A stretch of 64,000 nt of DNA from Saccharopolyspora aridisoli (lineage in GTDB: Bacteria; Actinomycetota; Actinomycetes; Mycobacteriales; Pseudonocardiaceae), in contig NZ_SMKV01000002.1 of the NCBI RefSeq assembly GCF_004348445.1, positions 62,001 to 126,000 on the forward strand. The letters are read 5' to 3'. Below the pieces are notes generated by a model. That model did not search any database and was not told the origin of the DNA. It was given only the letters and a program-made list of their open reading frames with translations. This document shows positions 16,705-25,340 of the stretch, one piece after another (the first letter of the stretch is position 1; the number at the start of each line of letters is the position of its first letter). A program made the position numbers and the translations under genes.

Positions 16705-17700
16705 TCACCAGTGCAGCGCGGCGGTGTGCACCGGCGCGTCCCAGAGCTCGGTGAGCTCGTCGTCGAGTTTCAGCAGCGTCAGGCTCATGCCCTGCATCTC
16801 CAAGCTCGTCACGTACGGCCCCACGAGGCGCCGGCGGACGGTGATGCCGCGTTTGGCCAGCAACCGCTCGGCGACGCCGTGCGCGAGGTAGAGCTCCAGC
16901 TGCGGGGTGCCACCCATCGAGTTGGTGAACAGCAGGACGTCGTCGCCTTCGGCGAAGGGCAGGTCTTCCAGGATCGGGTCGAGCAGCTGCGCCACGATCT
17001 CGTCGGCGGTGCCCATCGGCACGCGGGCGCGGCCGGGCTCGCCGTGGATGCCGATGCCGATTTCCATCTCGTCGGGGGCGAGTTCGAAGCTGGGCTGACC
17101 GGCGTGCGGAACGGTGGGGGCGGTCAGCGCCATGCCCATCGAACGCACCTGGGATACGACCTTGCGGGCGAGTTCCTCGCACTCGTCGAGGCCCGCTCCG
17201 CGCTCGGCGGCGGCACCGACGATCTTCTCGACCATCAGGGTGCCGCCCACCCCGCGGCGACCCGCTGTGTGCGTGGAGTCCTTGACCGCGACGTCGTCGT
17301 CGACGATCACGCTGCGCACGTCGACGTCCTCGATGGCCGCGAGCTCGGCTGCGGTCTCGAAGTTGAGCACGTCGCCGGTGTAGTTCTTCACCACCAGCAG
17401 CGCCCCGGCACCACCGTGGGTGGCCGTGATGGCCGCCTGCACCGCGTCTGGAGTCGGCGAGGTGAACACCGCGCCCGGGACGGCCGCGGCCAACATCCCC
17501 GAACCGACGAAACCGCCGTGCAGGGGCTCGTGGCCGGACCCACCACCGGAGACGACCGCGACCTTGCCGGTCACCGGTGCGTCAGCGCGGACGATCACCG
17601 CCGGATCGGTCTGCACCCGAAGCAGCTCCGGGTGGGCCGCAGCCACACCCAGCAACGCCTCGGCGACCACGTCCGCCGGCTCGTTGACGATCTTCTTCAC
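16705..17700 (-). CDS. dhaK: Dihydroxyacetone kinase substrate-binding subunit DhaK
   Basis: 331 residues from GTG at 17700, which has a GGAGG 7 bases upstream. DhaK binds dihydroxyacetone as a hemiaminal on a His, here H219 in EIGIGIHGEPG. The substrate and phosphate site GGGSGHEP is at 52-59 and the Asp/Thr motif KNYTGDVLNFE is at 105-115. The three-gene PTS-type operon makes dihydroxyacetone phosphate for glycolysis, using phosphoenolpyruvate as donor. No DhaS/DhaR regulator or glycerol dehydrogenase is adjacent, so the source of dihydroxyacetone is open. An aldehyde dehydrogenase lies upstream on the same strand, separated by a repeat copy. Confidence 0.96.
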   Translation of the reverse strand: MKKIVNEPADVVAEALLGVAAAHPELLRVQTDPAVIVRADAPVTGKVAVVSGGGSGHEPLHGGFVGSGMLAAAVPGAVFTSPTPDAVQAAITATHGGAGALLVVKNYTGDVLNFETAAELAAIEDVDVRSVIVDDDVAVKDSTHTAGRRGVGGTLMVEKIVGAAAERGAGLDECEELARKVVSQVRSMGMALTAPTVPHAGQPSFELAPDEMEIGIGIHGEPGRARVPMGTADEIVAQLLDPILEDLPFAEGDDVLLFTNSMGGTPQLELYLAHGVAERLLAKRGITVRRRLVGPYVTSLEMQGMSLTLLKLDDELTELWDAPVHTAALHW

Positions 17701-17825
17701 CCGTTGGCCTCCTCGCCTGCGCTTCCACCGCCAAGCCCCGAGGCTCGACGCGCTCATCCGTGCGCGGTCAACTCTGCCCGGGACGTGCGCCCGCGCGCAT
17801 CCCCCTGGCGAACACCGGGGGATGC

Positions 17826-17849
17826 GAGCAAGGGAACCTTCCTGTCACC
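17826..17849 (+). repeat. 24-bp dispersed REP-like repeat, copy 7 (perfect)
   Basis: Exact consensus match, plus-oriented, between the dhaK start and the aldehyde dehydrogenase stop. Confidence 0.9.
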
Positions 17850-17892
17850 ACGGGCGCAAGCCAAAACACCGACCGTGGTGGACTGGATCAGC

Positions 17893-19401
17893 TCAGCGGC
17901 CGTGCATCACCTTGATGAGCTTGACGACCGTGCCCACGGTCCCCTTGGGCCGGGCGAAGCTCATCGGGTTGAGCGGGATCTTGAACTTGGTGCGGGTCAC
18001 CGACTGCGGGCGGGCGAACTCGCGCAGGCCGTCGGCACCGTGAATCCGGCCGAAGCCAGAGTCGCCGACACCGCCGAACGGCAGGGCGGGCACACCGGCG
18101 AAGGCGATCACCGAGTTGACCGCGACCATGCCGCTGCGCAGCCGACGTGCCAGTTCCATCCCTCGGGCGCGGGAGAACACGGTGGCGCCGAGCCCGTAAT
18201 TGGTGGCGTTGGCGTGGGCGACGGCCTCGTCCACGTCGCGGACCCGCTGCACGACCAGGGTCGGACCGAAGGTCTCCTCGGTGATGGCGGCCGAGTCCTC
18301 GGGGACGTCGGCGATCACCACGGGCTCGACGAACGGCGGGCGCACCGAGTCGCGTCCGCCGACCACAGCACGACCGCCGCGCTTGATCGCGTCGTCGATG
18401 TGGTCCCGAATGATGTTGACCTGCGAGGCCATCGTGATGGGGCCGAAGTCGGCACCCGGCTCGCCGCCCGGACGCAGCTTGGCGGCGCGGTCGCTGACCA
18501 TCTTCAGGAAGCGGTCGGCCACGGCGTCGTGCACGTAGACGCGCTCAACGCCGATGCAGGTCTGGCCGGCGTTGGACATCGCACCCCACACGGCGGCGTC
18601 GGCGGCCGCGGCCAGGTCCGCGTCGGAGTCGACGATCAAGGCGTCCTTGCCGCCGCACTCGACCAGCACCGGCACCAGGTTCTCCGCGCACGAGGCCATC
18701 ACGCGCTTGCCCGTGGCGGTGGAACCGGTGAAGGCCACCTTGTTCACGCCGGCCTGGCACAGCGCGGCGCCCGTCTGCCCGAAACCGGTCACGAGGCGGA
18801 ACACCGGGTGTTCCGGCACGGCCTCGGCGAAGCTCTTGACCAGCCACTCCCCCACTCCGGGGGTGAGTTCGCTGGGCTTGAACACCACGGCGTTGCCCGC
18901 GGCCAGCGCGTAGGCGATCGAGCCCATCGGCGTGAAGGCCGGGTAGTTCCAGGGGCCGATGACACCCACGACGCCGTAGGGGAGGTACTCGACCGTGGCG
19001 GTCTGGTTGGACATCAGCACGCCGGGCGAGACCTTGCGTCGCTTGAGGACCTTCTCGGCGTTGGAGGTGGCCCACGCGAGGTGGTCGATGACCAGCACGA
19101 GTTCGAGCTTGGCGTCCTCGAGTGGCTTCCCGGTCTCCGCGCATACCACGCCCGCGAGCTCGTCGAGGCGTTTGACCAGCAGTTTCCGCCAGCGGTCGAG
19201 ATGCTGTCTGCGACCGGAGAAGCCGAGCTCGTCCCACGCCGACTGCGCCTCGCCTGCCGCCGCGACCTCGTTCTCGACCGCCTCCGCATCGTGGATCGGA
19301 TGCTCGCCCACCACCTCACCGGTGCGCGGGTCGATCGACTGGAACGTCTCGGACCGCGCGCTGGCGATCTCTTCGACGTTCCCACGGGCGGTCTGGGTCA
19401 T
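17893..19401 (-). CDS. NAD(P)-dependent aldehyde dehydrogenase, SSADH-like
   Basis: 502-residue aldehyde dehydrogenase that oxidises an aldehyde to the acid. The Rossmann segment contains GVVGVIGPWNYPAF, the cofactor loop FTGSTATGKRV, the general base Glu in VECGGKDA and the catalytic Cys in NAGQTCIGVERVYV. The layout resembles the succinate-semialdehyde dehydrogenase GabD2 and related enzymes of actinobacteria, with a basic C-terminal tail ending in KLIKVMHGR. The actual substrate is not determined. The start ATG at 19401 follows GGGAGG. It is probably monocistronic; an inverted repeat 22 bases upstream may be an operator. Confidence 0.93.
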   Translation of the reverse strand: MTQTARGNVEEIASARSETFQSIDPRTGEVVGEHPIHDAEAVENEVAAAGEAQSAWDELGFSGRRQHLDRWRKLLVKRLDELAGVVCAETGKPLEDAKLELVLVIDHLAWATSNAEKVLKRRKVSPGVLMSNQTATVEYLPYGVVGVIGPWNYPAFTPMGSIAYALAAGNAVVFKPSELTPGVGEWLVKSFAEAVPEHPVFRLVTGFGQTGAALCQAGVNKVAFTGSTATGKRVMASCAENLVPVLVECGGKDALIVDSDADLAAAADAAVWGAMSNAGQTCIGVERVYVHDAVADRFLKMVSDRAAKLRPGGEPGADFGPITMASQVNIIRDHIDDAIKRGGRAVVGGRDSVRPPFVEPVVIADVPEDSAAITEETFGPTLVVQRVRDVDEAVAHANATNYGLGATVFSRARGMELARRLRSGMVAVNSVIAFAGVPALPFGGVGDSGFGRIHGADGLREFARPQSVTRTKFKIPLNPMSFARPKGTVGTVVKLIKVMHGR

Positions 19402-19422
19402 GGCCGGCCTCCCACCATTACG

Positions 19423-19439
19423 ACGTTCATTGTCAACGT
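19423..19439. promoter_or_regulatory. Inverted repeat upstream of the aldehyde dehydrogenase gene
   Basis: Arms ACGTT and AACGT around a 7-base spacer, 22 bases before the ATG. The size and position suit a TetR-type operator, but the arms are short. Confidence 0.35.
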
Positions 19440-19610
19440 GCAGCCTACGAAATACCGAGTCGGGAAAGAACCGTCATGTACCGCCCGACTCATGTGCTGG
19501 ACACGCTCCGTTGTGCGCTGGTCCACTTGACAGCTGCGCGTTGCCGACACGGTAGCCAGACGATCTTGGAATCGGGACTGGATCCGCAGAATCGGTATCG
19601 AAATGCGAAA

Positions 19611-19640
19611 CGGCGCCCGCACCCTGAAGTGCGGACGCCG
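19611..19640 (-). terminator. Terminator of the symporter operon
   Basis: 12-bp stem CGGCGCCCGCAC/GTGCGGACGCCG with one mismatch and a 6-base loop, followed on the minus strand by TTTCGCATTTCG. It lies 23 bases beyond the small membrane-protein stop. Confidence 0.7.
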
Positions 19641-19662
19641 CCCCGGTCGAATTCAGTTCACG

Positions 19663-19926
19663 TCACTCGGCGGCAGTGCCGCCTTCGCCGTCGGTGGGAA
19701 CCTTGATCGGGCGCAGGCGAGCCCACAGGACGAACACCGCCGCGAACACCACCATGCCGAGGCCGGCCCACAGGTTGATGTTGAGCCCTGCGGCCTTGTC
19801 GATTTCGGCCTGCGGTTGGATGAAGCCGAGCACGACGAGCACGACTCCGTAGATGCCGAACAGCGACGCGATCACCGTGCGAATGTCGAAGGCACCAGCG
19901 CTGTGCCCCGAACCTCCACTAGCCAT
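19663..19926 (-). CDS. Small two-TM membrane protein paired with the symporter
   Basis: 87 residues with two hydrophobic helices (about 17-37 and 50-69), a short polar N-terminus rich in Gly and Ser, and a charged C-terminus. It follows the sodium:solute symporter gene by 22 bases, and both share one terminator. Several two-gene transporters of this superfamily have such a small partner (for example the DUF485 protein next to acetate permease ActP), so an accessory or stabilising subunit is a reasonable inference. No DUF485 signature was confirmed. Confidence 0.78.
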   Translation of the reverse strand: MASGGSGHSAGAFDIRTVIASLFGIYGVVLVVLGFIQPQAEIDKAAGLNINLWAGLGMVVFAAVFVLWARLRPIKVPTDGEGGTAAE

Positions 19927-19948
19927 GAGATTTCCTCCCAGTCCTGGC

Positions 19949-21625
19949 TCAGCCGAAGATGATGTTGAGGGCGATGATCAGGATCAGCGCGATACCGGCC
20001 AGCAGGCCCGGACGCCGGTACCAGCCGGCGTCCTCACCGGTCGTGGACGCCTTCAGGTTCTCCTTCGGCGTCAGACCCCAGACCAGACCGACCAGCTGCT
20101 CATCGGTCTTGGGCTTGGTGGCCAGCGAGACGACGACGCTGACGATCACGTCGACGACGAACGCAACACCGGCACCGACGAAGCTCGCACCCTGACCGGG
20201 CAGGTCCAGCACTCCGGTCTCGGCCAGAGCGTAGACCGTGATGGCCGAGGCCGTGCCCAGCACCAGACCGGACCAACCGGCGTGCGCGGTCATCCGCTTC
20301 CAGAACATGCCCAGGATGAACGTCGCGAACAGCGGTGCGTTGAAGAACGAGAACAGCTGCTGGAGGTAGTCCATCAGGTTCTCGTAGCCGGAGGCGATGA
20401 ACGCCGTGCCCACGGCCGCGAGGGTGGCGCCGACGGTGACCCAACGACCCATCTGCAGGTAGTAGTTGTCCGGCTTGTCCTTGACGACGTACGCCTGCCA
20501 GATGTCGTAGGTGAACACCGTGTTGAACGACGAGAGGTTGGCGGCCATACCGGCCATGAAGGACGCGAGCAGACCAGCCAGCGCGATGCCGAGGATGCCG
20601 TTGGGCAGCAGGTCTCGCATCATCAGCAGGATCGCGTCGTTGTAGTCGTACGGACCCTGCTCGGTGAGCTTGTAGTTGGTCATCTCCGGGATGATCACCG
20701 CGGCGATCATGCCGGGGATGATCACGATGAAGGGGATGAACATCTTCGGGAAGGCACCGATGATCGGAGTCCGCTGCGCGGCCGACATCGACTTGGAGGC
20801 CATCGCGCGCTGGACCTCGACGAAGTTGGTGGTCCAGTAACCGAAGGACAGCACGAAGCCGAGGCCGAAGATCATGCCGATGACGCTGAGGATGGGGTTG
20901 CTGAAGCCGGTCAGCTCAGCACCCGGCCAGGCGGTCAGCTGCTCGGCGCCGCCCTTGCTCGCGGTGACCTTGTCGACCAGGCCCTGCACGCCGCCGACCT
21001 TGACCAGGCCGACGATGGTCAGCGGCAGGAGCGCCGCGACGATCACGAAGAACTGCAGCACCTCGTTGTAGATGGCGGCGGACAAGCCGCCCAGCGCGGT
21101 GTAGGAGAGCACGATCAGCGCGGCGACGAGCACCGAGACCCACAGCGGCCAGCCCAGCAGCGCGTTGACGATGCTGGCCAGCAGGTACAGGTTCACACCG
21201 GCGATGAGCACCTGGGCCAGGGCGAAGGAAATGCCGTTGACCAGGTGAGCGGCCTTGCCGAATCGCCGGAGCATGAATTCGGGGACGCTTCGGACCTTGG
21301 AGCCGTAGTAGAACGGCATCATGACCACGCCGAGGAACAGCATGGCCGGGACCGCACCGATCCAGAAGTAGTGCATCGTCGGCATGCCGTATTCGGCACC
21401 GTTGGCCGACATGCCGATGATTTCGATGGCACCGAGGTTCGCCGAGATGAACGCCAGACCTGTCACCCACGCGGGCAGCGCGCGCCCGGAGAGGAAGAAG
21501 TCCAGGCTGGTTGAAACGGCCCGCCTCGCCAGCCAGCCGATCCCCAGTACGAACGCGAAATACAGCGCCAACAACGCGTAGTCGACGCCGTTCGCGTCGA
21601 GTAGCTGACCTTGGGCTAGCAGCAC
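19949..21625 (-). CDS. Sodium:solute symporter (SSS family)
   Basis: 558 residues from GTG at 21625, preceded by GGGAGGTGGGG. About 14 membrane helices can be traced. SSS features include the sodium-site region SANLGAIEIIGMSANGAEYG, the motif GYWTTNFVEVQRAMASKS and a late FNAPLFATFILGMFWKR, typical of the SGLT-like branch. It should import an organic solute (sugar, amino acid, acid or polyol) with Na+; which one cannot be told. A longer frame reaches 21724 but has no ribosome site. The gene heads a two-gene operon with the 87-residue membrane protein. Confidence 0.93.
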   Translation of the reverse strand: MLLAQGQLLDANGVDYALLALYFAFVLGIGWLARRAVSTSLDFFLSGRALPAWVTGLAFISANLGAIEIIGMSANGAEYGMPTMHYFWIGAVPAMLFLGVVMMPFYYGSKVRSVPEFMLRRFGKAAHLVNGISFALAQVLIAGVNLYLLASIVNALLGWPLWVSVLVAALIVLSYTALGGLSAAIYNEVLQFFVIVAALLPLTIVGLVKVGGVQGLVDKVTASKGGAEQLTAWPGAELTGFSNPILSVIGMIFGLGFVLSFGYWTTNFVEVQRAMASKSMSAAQRTPIIGAFPKMFIPFIVIIPGMIAAVIIPEMTNYKLTEQGPYDYNDAILLMMRDLLPNGILGIALAGLLASFMAGMAANLSSFNTVFTYDIWQAYVVKDKPDNYYLQMGRWVTVGATLAAVGTAFIASGYENLMDYLQQLFSFFNAPLFATFILGMFWKRMTAHAGWSGLVLGTASAITVYALAETGVLDLPGQGASFVGAGVAFVVDVIVSVVVSLATKPKTDEQLVGLVWGLTPKENLKASTTGEDAGWYRRPGLLAGIALILIIALNIIFG

Positions 21626-21929
21626 TGCCGCCCCACCTCCCACAGACCCAACAAAGTCAAACGAGAACCACCACATTCGCGATAGCGGTCGGACAGTACC
21701 GCACAGATGGGACGGCAGTCGCAAGCCGATATCAATTCGTTGGAGAAGACACTAAATCGATCACGGAACATCCGCCGACTGGCGCCACGCAGGGGACTTT
21801 CCGGCCGTACGCGTGTGCACCCCGTGAACGAGCGGGTCCATGCGAGTGATATACGCGTTCTCCCAACTATTTCGACGCACCGTGACGGTATGGTCACACA
21901 ATGCATTCGCGACGCTGCGGGGAGGAACC
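21626..21929. other. Divergent intergenic region
   Basis: 304 bases between the symporter start (minus) and the small gene at 21930 (plus). No coding sequence is convincing. It should hold both promoters and contains the GTGAC/GTCAC inverted repeat near its right end. Confidence 0.6.
21882..21897. promoter_or_regulatory. Perfect inverted repeat GTGAC-N6-GTCAC, possible operator
   Basis: Perfect 5-bp arms around GGTATG, 33 bases upstream of the GTG at 21930. The spacer includes TATG, so it may overlap a -10 element. It has the size of a dimeric repressor site. Confidence 0.45.
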
Positions 21930-22121
21930 GTGAACGCCCGGATCGATCTGGCGATCAGCGCCGGACTCGCGGAAGACCCGATCGACGAATCCCGCCCCGA
22001 CGTCCACGCAGCGTCAGCGGACCGCCGGCCCGAAGGACTGCACCGGCTGGCGGCGATGCTCGCGCCGCTGTCCACCACCCGCCTGCGGCCCTGCGACTGC
22101 AACGGTCCCGCACACCGCTGA
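21930..22121 (+). CDS. Small hypothetical protein (63 aa)
   Basis: 63 residues from GTG at 21930, with GGGGAGG four bases upstream, one of the best ribosome sites in the window. The sequence is polar, with an Asp/Arg/Ala-rich middle, and ends LRPCDCNGPAHR, where two Cys could bind metal or form a redox pair. GC3-rich codon use supports coding. It has its own candidate operator. It is divergent from the symporter operon and has no co-oriented gene immediately after it. Function is unknown; a small regulator or leader is possible. Confidence 0.55.
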   Translation: MNARIDLAISAGLAEDPIDESRPDVHAASADRRPEGLHRLAAMLAPLSTTRLRPCDCNGPAHR

Positions 22122-22143
22122 CCCGGATCACGGCCTCGCGCGC

Positions 22144-22167
22144 GAGCACGGGACCCTTTCTGCCACT
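22144..22167 (+). repeat. 24-bp dispersed REP-like repeat, copy 8
   Basis: 5 mismatches, plus-oriented, 22 bases after the small gene's stop. Confidence 0.72.
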
Positions 22168-22238
22168 CCCGCTGCCGAAGACGTCACGCCGTCCGACGCG
22201 GAACTCGCCGCGAACAGTTCGCCATGGCGAGAAATGGG

Positions 22239-22262
22239 AATGGTGGGAACATTCCTGCCACC
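22239..22262 (+). repeat. 24-bp dispersed REP-like repeat, copy 9
   Basis: 6 mismatches, plus-oriented; the core GGGAACATTCCTGCCACC is kept. Confidence 0.65.
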
Positions 22263-22463
22263 GCCAGATCCGATCCCATTCCGATCAAGATCGACCAATG
22301 GTTGGCGACGGTCGGTGATGCTGCGAATGCCTCGCGCGATGCCGAACAATCGGCCATCACCGCGATTCACCAGCGACCGGATCTCATCTGCCGAGCAGCA
22401 GTGGGTTCGGCTCCCCGGAATTCAGGTGATGACGGGCAACACCGCGTGCGGCCGGCCCCCATG

Positions 22464-22487
22464 GAGCAAGCGAACCGTCCTGTCACT
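22464..22487 (+). repeat. 24-bp dispersed REP-like repeat, copy 10
   Basis: 3 mismatches, plus-oriented, 24 bases from the nucS stop. Confidence 0.8.
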
Positions 22488-22511
22488 CCAGGCCGGGGCG
22501 CGCAGCCGGCC

Positions 22512-23171
22512 TCAGAACAGGCGGTACTCGTCGGGCTCGATGCCGCGCAGCTTGTCGTAGTCCAGGACCACGCAGCGGATCCCCCGGTCCTCGGCCAGCG
22601 TCCGCGCCTGCGGCTTGATCTGCTGAGCCGCGAACACACCCGTGACCGGGGCGAGCAGCGGATCGCGGTTAAGCAGCTCGAGGTAGCGGGTCAGCTGCTC
22701 GACACCATCGATCTCACCGCGACGCTTGATCTCGACCGCGACGCTCTTCCCGCCGTCGTCCCGGCACATCAGGTCCACCGGGCCGATCGCGGTCGGGAAC
22801 TCGCGGCGAACCAGCGACCAGCCCTCGCCAAGAGTCGACACGTGCTCGGCGAGCAACTCCTGGAGGTGCGCCTCGACGCCGTCCTTGACCAAGCCCGGCT
22901 CGACGCCCAGCTCGTGCTTGGAATCGTGCAGCACCTCTTCGACCGTGATCACCAGCTTCTCGCCGGCCTTGTTCTGCACCGTCCACACCTCGGGGTCCTC
23001 GATGAGCCAGCACGGCGGACTCATCCAGTTCAACGGCTTGTAGGCGCGGTCGTCGGAGTGCACCGACACCGAACCGTCGGCCTTCACCAGCAGCAGCCGC
23101 TGCGCCATCGGCAGGTGCGCGGTGAGACGACCGACGTAGTCCACCTGGCAGCGGGCAATCACGAGTCGCAC
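22512..23171 (-). CDS. nucS: Mismatch-specific endonuclease NucS/EndoMS
   Basis: 219 residues from GTG at 23171. NucS cuts both strands at G-T, G-G and T-T mismatches and is the core of the non-canonical mismatch repair used by actinobacteria that lack MutS/MutL. The N-terminal dimer/DNA-binding domain starts [16 protein letters not shown]. The RecB-like nuclease domain shows D133 in [10 protein letters not shown] and the ExK pair E147/K149 in [13 protein letters not shown]. The C-terminus ends EPDEYRLF, resembling a sliding-clamp-binding tail (inference). It stands alone, divergent from the permease gene 120 bases away. Confidence 0.96.
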   Translation of the reverse strand: MRLVIARCQVDYVGRLTAHLPMAQRLLLVKADGSVSVHSDDRAYKPLNWMSPPCWLIEDPEVWTVQNKAGEKLVITVEEVLHDSKHELGVEPGLVKDGVEAHLQELLAEHVSTLGEGWSLVRREFPTAIGPVDLMCRDDGGKSVAVEIKRRGEIDGVEQLTRYLELLNRDPLLAPVTGVFAAQQIKPQARTLAEDRGIRCVVLDYDKLRGIEPDEYRLF

Positions 23172-23291
23172 CCGGCACAGAGTACGGGCGCAGCCATCGA
23201 TGTCGAGCACCCCCACGGGTGATCACCGCCCCGCACCCGGTCGGGACCCGTGCCACACCCCTTCCCACAACCGGAGTTACCGTTATCGCTC

Positions 23292-24695
23292 GTGTCTTTC
23301 GCCCGAGATCTGCTCCGCGTCAAACCTGCCGAACGACTCGCCACCGAGGGCTCGCGCAGCGAGCTGAACCGCACCCTCGGCCTGGTGCCGCTGGTGGCCC
23401 TGTCGGTGGGCGCGACGCTGGGAACCGGCATCTTCGTGGTGCTCGCCGAGGCCGCCCCGGCCGCCGGTCCGGCTGTTGTGATCTCGTTCGTGCTGGCCGG
23501 GGTGGCCGCGCTGTGCTCGGCGCTGTCCTACGCGGAACTGGCGGGCAGCGTCCCCGTGTCCGGATCCGCCTACTCCTACACCTACGCGACCCTCGGTGAG
23601 ATCATCGCCTGGATCTGCGGCTGGTGCCTGCTGCTGGAGTACGGGGTGTCCGTCGCCGCCGTCGCGGTCGGCTGGGGCGGCTACCTCAACGAGTTCCTGC
23701 AGGGCACCATCGGCATGACCATCCCCGAGGCGCTCGCCGCGCCCCCCGGCGAGGGCGGTGTCGTCAACGTGCCCGCCGCCGTCGTCGTGCTGCTGGCCAC
23801 CGGTGTGCTGCTGCTGGGCGTGCGCGAGAGCGCGTGGGCCACGACCGTCACCACGGTGCTCAAGATCGCCGTGCTCGTGTTCTTCGTGGTGGTGGCCTCC
23901 ACCGCGTTCAACTCCGGGAACCTGACCCCGTTCGCCCCCTCCGGGATCGCCGGCATCTCGGTCGGCGCCTCCGCGGTGTTCTTCTCCTTCATCGGTTTCG
24001 ACGCCGCCTCCACCGCAGGCGAGGAGGCGCGCAACCCCAAGCGCGACCTGCCGAGGGCGATCATCCTGTCGCTGATCATCGTCACCTCGATCTACGTGCT
24101 GGTGGCCTTAGCCGCTGTCGCAGCGGTCGGAGCTCGAGCCCTGGGCGAGTCCGACGCGTCGCTGGCCACCGCTCTGCGCACGGTCACCGGCCAGGGCTGG
24201 CCCGCGGTCGTGCTCGCGCTCGGAGCGGTCATCGCGATCGCTTCGGTCGTGCTCACCGTGCTCTACGGGCAGACGCGGATCTTGGTGGCCATGTCGCGCG
24301 ATGGCCTCGTCCCGCGGATGCTCTCGCGGGTCAACCGCCGGGCGGTTCCGGCCCGCAACACCGCGTTGGTGGGGACCCTGGTGGCACTGCTGGCAGCCGT
24401 GGTTCCGCTCAACCAGCTCGCCGAAGCCACCAGCATCGGCACCCTGGTCGCGTTCGGTCTGGTCAACATCGGCGTCGTGGTGCTGCGGCGAACCCGCCCC
24501 GAACTCCCCCGCAGCTTCCGCACCCCGCTGATGCCGTTCGTCCCGCTGCTCGGCCTCGCGCTGTGCGCCTACCTGATCACCGGTCTGGACGCGGTCACCT
24601 GGCTGACCTTCGCGATCTGGACGGCCATCGGGCTCATCGTGTACTTCGGCTACGGCCGCCGGAAGTCGCAGCTCAACCACGCGGCGGCGGAGTAA
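23292..24695 (+). CDS. APC-superfamily amino-acid permease
   Basis: 467 residues from GTG at 23292. Twelve or more membrane helices are visible. The first helix carries the APC substrate-site signature GATLGTGIFVVLAEAAPAAGPA. A conserved GFDAASTAGEEARNPKRDLPRAI follows helix 6, as in cationic amino-acid transporters (CAT/YfnA-like). Substrate is likely an amino acid taken up by proton exchange or symport, type unknown. The TAA stop lies inside a copy of the dispersed repeat. It is divergent from nucS, with no obvious functional tie to it. Confidence 0.92.
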   Translation: MSFARDLLRVKPAERLATEGSRSELNRTLGLVPLVALSVGATLGTGIFVVLAEAAPAAGPAVVISFVLAGVAALCSALSYAELAGSVPVSGSAYSYTYATLGEIIAWICGWCLLLEYGVSVAAVAVGWGGYLNEFLQGTIGMTIPEALAAPPGEGGVVNVPAAVVVLLATGVLLLGVRESAWATTVTTVLKIAVLVFFVVVASTAFNSGNLTPFAPSGIAGISVGASAVFFSFIGFDAASTAGEEARNPKRDLPRAIILSLIIVTSIYVLVALAAVAAVGARALGESDASLATALRTVTGQGWPAVVLALGAVIAIASVVLTVLYGQTRILVAMSRDGLVPRMLSRVNRRAVPARNTALVGTLVALLAAVVPLNQLAEATSIGTLVAFGLVNIGVVVLRRTRPELPRSFRTPLMPFVPLLGLALCAYLITGLDAVTWLTFAIWTAIGLIVYFGYGRRKSQLNHAAAE

Positions 24696-24713
24696 GGGAA
24701 CCTTTCGCCCGCC
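24690..24713 (+). repeat. 24-bp dispersed REP-like repeat, copy 11
   Basis: 6 mismatches, plus-oriented. The permease TAA stop (24693-24695) is inside it. It faces copy 12 across a 31-base spacer. Confidence 0.72.
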
Positions 24714-24744
24714 GAAGCTCTCACCAGGCATCGCGCCGGCTTGG

Positions 24745-24768
24745 CGTGGGAGGGAGGTTCCCATGCTC
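24745..24768 (-). repeat. 24-bp dispersed REP-like repeat, copy 12
   Basis: 4 mismatches, minus-oriented, forming an inverted pair with copy 11, just before the Nudix gene. Confidence 0.8.
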
Positions 24769-24802
24769 ACCTCCCCCGCCCCCGGGCGGCAGGATGGGGC
24801 GC

Positions 24803-25339
24803 ATGGAGCAGACCAGCAGCCGCGAGGTGTACGCGAATCCGTGGATGGCAGTGCGCGAGGACGGCGTCCGGCGCGACGACGGAACCACCGGGATCTACGG
24901 GGTCATCGACAAACCGAACTACGCCCTGGTCATCCCCCTCGACGGTGATCGGCTGCACCTCGTCGAGCAGTTCCGCTACCCGCTGGGCATGCGCCGCTGG
25001 GAGTTCCCGCAGGGCACCGCGCCCGACCGGGCCAACGTCGAGGTCGGTGAGCTCGCGGCCCGCGAGCTGCGCGAGGAGACGGGGCTGCGCGCGGCGAACA
25101 TGCGGGACCTGGGGCTGCTCGACGTCGCGCCCGGCATGTCCAGCCAGCGCGGCAGGGTGTTCCTCGCCACCGGGCTCACCGAAGGCGCTCACGAACGCGA
25201 GCACGAGGAGCAGGACATGCGCACCGCGTGGTTCAGCCGGGACGAGTTCGAGAAGATGATCGCCGCCGGCGAGATCACCGACGCCCAGTCCATCGCCGCC
25301 TACGCCCTGCTCCTGCTGCGCGAACGCCGCAGCGCCTGA
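24803..25339 (+). CDS. Nudix hydrolase, ADP-ribose pyrophosphatase-like
   Basis: 178 residues from ATG at 24803; ATG at 24794 is an alternative. Nudix enzymes hydrolyse nucleoside diphosphates linked to another group, with Mg. The Nudix box C-terminal half is clear: ELAARELREETGLRA, with the metal-binding Glu residues. The preceding RRWEFPQGT and the fold start NPWMAVREDGV resemble the ADP-ribose/ADP-sugar branch. Nucleotide-sugar or oxidised-nucleotide cleanup is likely. It converges, with one base between stops, on the minus-strand monooxygenase-like gene. Confidence 0.88.
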   Translation: MEQTSSREVYANPWMAVREDGVRRDDGTTGIYGVIDKPNYALVIPLDGDRLHLVEQFRYPLGMRRWEFPQGTAPDRANVEVGELAARELREETGLRAANMRDLGLLDVAPGMSSQRGRVFLATGLTEGAHEREHEEQDMRTAWFSRDEFEKMIAAGEITDAQSIAAYALLLLRERRSA

Positions 25340-25340
25340 C

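Larger units (their letters stand above)
22122..22511. other. Intergenic region with three repeat copies
   Basis: 390 bases without a convincing gene, between the 63-residue gene and the nucS stop. It holds three plus-oriented copies of the dispersed 24-bp element. Otherwise I see nothing in it. Confidence 0.6.
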
